Origin: Phycisphaerales bacterium UBA1910
GTDB lineage: Bacteria > Planctomycetota > Phycisphaerae > Phycisphaerales > UBA1924
Direction of reading: 5' to 3'
DNA: 23,899 bases
Assembly (NCBI GenBank): GCA_002337545.1
Contig: DDGE01000011.1
Span: forward strand, 585 to 24,483
Shown: piece by piece, positions 22,511 to 23,899 of the stretch
Layout of the letters: each line of letters opens with the position of its first letter
Numbering within the stretch: the stretch's first letter is position 1
Notes under the pieces: model-generated
Told to the model about the DNA's origin: nothing
The model's input: the letters and a program-made list of their open reading frames with translations, nothing else
The model's database searches: none
Program-made: the position numbers and the translations under genes

Positions 22511-23899
22511 TCAGGGTTTAGGCAAATCGGGTTTCGGGGTGGGCTTCGATTGCGGCAGGGGGTAGTCGAAGTCCAGCTTCGGACGGGGTTGGTACATTGC
22601 ACGGATCCATTCCACGGCCTGTTGATACTTCCGATCCTGGGTATCGCGGAAGATCGGACGGAACCCGAGCCCGGGGTAGTCTCTTGGGAGTTCCGGGTGC
22701 GGTATCAGGGCCTTGCTCTGGATCATTCCCATCTGGAGGAGCGCGGAACGCTCTGGGTACTCGAAATCGATGAGTGGCGTTCCGTTCGCGAGGGTCGATT
22801 TCTCAATGATGTAGAGATTGGTGAAGGATGTTTCGTTCGTGTTGGGTTTGGTATTGATGAGGCGGAAAGAGCCCGCATCGACCCCACCATGGCAGCGAGT
22901 GGATGCGCATGCGTTCATGAGCCAGCCGCGCCCGGTGTGCACCTGATCCTTAAAGAGCTGGAGTGATCGTGGGTTCTCGAGCACCTGGACCTCGGAATAG
23001 AGATGCCGGGCGCGATGGGTGAAGAGGAGTTTGAGTTTCTCCACCTCGGGTAGAAGAAGGAGTTTCTGGCGTTGGGCCTCGTCTGGGCTGAATTTATTTG
23101 GATACTCGCGCATCAGCTTGAGCATCGTCTCGTCGGGGACACGCAGCTTTGGCGGGTCCCGTAGATCGATCTCATAGACCCGTAGAAGATTGATCTGCTC
23201 ATCGCTCAGGTGGGGAAGCGAGTTGCGCTCGATGTTGTAGATTCTTTCGGGCTCATCCGTCTCATCGGCAGGCTCTTCGCTGGCCTGATTCTCGTCGGCT
23301 TTCTCATCGCCCGCATTCTGGGTGAGTTTGTCGTATTCGTTCAGCCAGGTGTGAAGGAGCTTGGCGTGAGGGTTCTGAGGATCGACGATGAGGATGGATT
23401 TGAGTTCTTTGATCGCGAGCTGATAGGCGCGTCGAGCTCGGAGCCATTCGACAAGTGCGAGTCGAGATTCGACATCGTCGTCACTGACCGTGGCGCGGAG
23501 TTGTTCGAACCGCTCTGAGACGGGCGGAAGAACGACAACATTCGCGACATTTCGGCGTTGAAATGTTGTTTCAATACCGTTGATACCGATGATGACCTCG
23601 CGTGAGGACTCGAACACGAGCTCGCCGGTGATCGTGCGTCCAGACTGGAGGGTGATCACGCATTCACGAATACCTTCCTCTTCCTGAACATCCGTCTCAT
23701 TATCTTTAGGCTCGGCATCTTCAGGCTCGGGTTCCGCGACGGGCTCGGTCCAGCCCACGCCCGTGATGACCGCATGCTGGGGCATCTGCGGAGAGGGCGA
23801 ACTGAGTGCGAGCATCGTGACGCTGCCCGTGAGGATCATTGATCCCATGAGCAGGGGCAACACGAACGGCTTCGCGGCTCGTATTCGGGGTGGATTGTT
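22511..23899 (-). CDS. secreted protein with CX4CH haem-like motif, probably 5'-truncated
   Basis: The frame is open from the right window edge to the stop at 22511. A GTG at 23863 gives 450 residues, but the preceding codons read RIRAAKPF directly ahead of a hydrophobic signal stretch, so the start is probably outside the window. The mature chain has an acidic Pro/Glu-rich part, a small beta region (about 66-112, IRECVITLQSGRTITGELVF), helices around 115-180, and near the end C319-A-S-T-R-C324-H325-G-G (numbered from 23863). This CX4CH spacing differs from the c-type CXXCH motif but would still allow two thioether links and a histidine ligand. M378, M380 or M423 could be the other ligand. 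I do not recognise the family. Confidence 0.82.
   Translation of the reverse strand, partial: NNPPRIRAAKPFVLPLLMGSMILTGSVTMLALSSPSPQMPQHAVITGVGWTEPVAEPEPEDAEPKDNETDVQEEEGIRECVITLQSGRTITGELVFESSREVIIGINGIETTFQRRNVANVVVLPPVSERFEQLRATVSDDDVESRLALVEWLRARRAYQLAIKELKSILIVDPQNPHAKLLHTWLNEYDKLTQNAGDEKADENQASEEPADETDEPERIYNIERNSLPHLSDEQINLLRVYEIDLRDPPKLRVPDETMLKLMREYPNKFSPDEAQRQKLLLLPEVEKLKLLFTHRARHLYSEVQVLENPRSLQLFKDQVHTGRGWLMNACASTRCHGGVDAGSFRLINTKPNTNETSFTNLYIIEKSTLANGTPLIDFEYPERSALLQMGMIQSKALIPHPELPRDYPGLGFRPIFRDTQDRKYQQAVEWIRAMYQPRPKLDFDYPLPQSKPTPKPDLPKP

Overview
The window looks like chromosomal DNA from a planctomycete, most likely of the Phycisphaerae group. This is an inference from gene content, since no 16S rRNA is present. 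The pointers are a pseudopilin with the AFTLIELLVVI-type N-terminus, a secreted protein ending in dockerin-like EF-hand repeats, several large secreted proteins I cannot assign, tandem sulfotransferases and a moderately high GC content. There is no sign of phage, insertion sequence or CRISPR. Genes are packed tightly, and three convergent gene pairs have stop codons that abut or lie 1 bp apart.

Left part (1-4140): a fatty-acid/phospholipid operon rpmF-plsX-fabH-fabD runs leftward, with fabD cut by the window edge. Its promoter is back-to-back with that of a rightward tRNA-Lys(CUU). Next come a 90-residue helical protein, an unlisted 42-residue CxxC membrane microprotein on the opposite strand, and an XRE-cupin regulator with a palindromic candidate operator.

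Centre-left (4140-9700): a GH15 glycoside hydrolase, a type II pseudopilin-like protein, a lone FliN/SpoA-domain protein, then acpP-fabF. acpP-fabF has a clear promoter, two hairpins in the spacer and a terminator. The fatty-acid genes are therefore split into two blocks about 5.4 kb apart.

Centre (9900-14600): a DUF1444/YtpQ-like protein, an FkbM-family methyltransferase, a glutamine amidotransferase (TrpG/PabA type), two overlapping PAPS-dependent sulfotransferase paralogues and a conserved-looking 152-residue protein. The Shine-Dalgarno of the first sulfotransferase lies wholly inside the 3' arm of a 10-bp hairpin.

Right part (14700-23899): a secreted dockerin-like protein converges on an oppA-oppB pair. 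No oppC, oppD or oppF follows. Further right are a secreted helical protein, a plant-type ferredoxin-NADP+ reductase, a coiled-coil lipoprotein and a secreted protein with a non-canonical CX4CH haem-like motif that runs off the right edge.

The individual families are mostly known. The items most worth a second look are the SD-occluding hairpin, the CxxC microprotein, the CX4CH protein, L32 with half of its zinc-ribbon cysteines replaced, and the incomplete Opp transporter.
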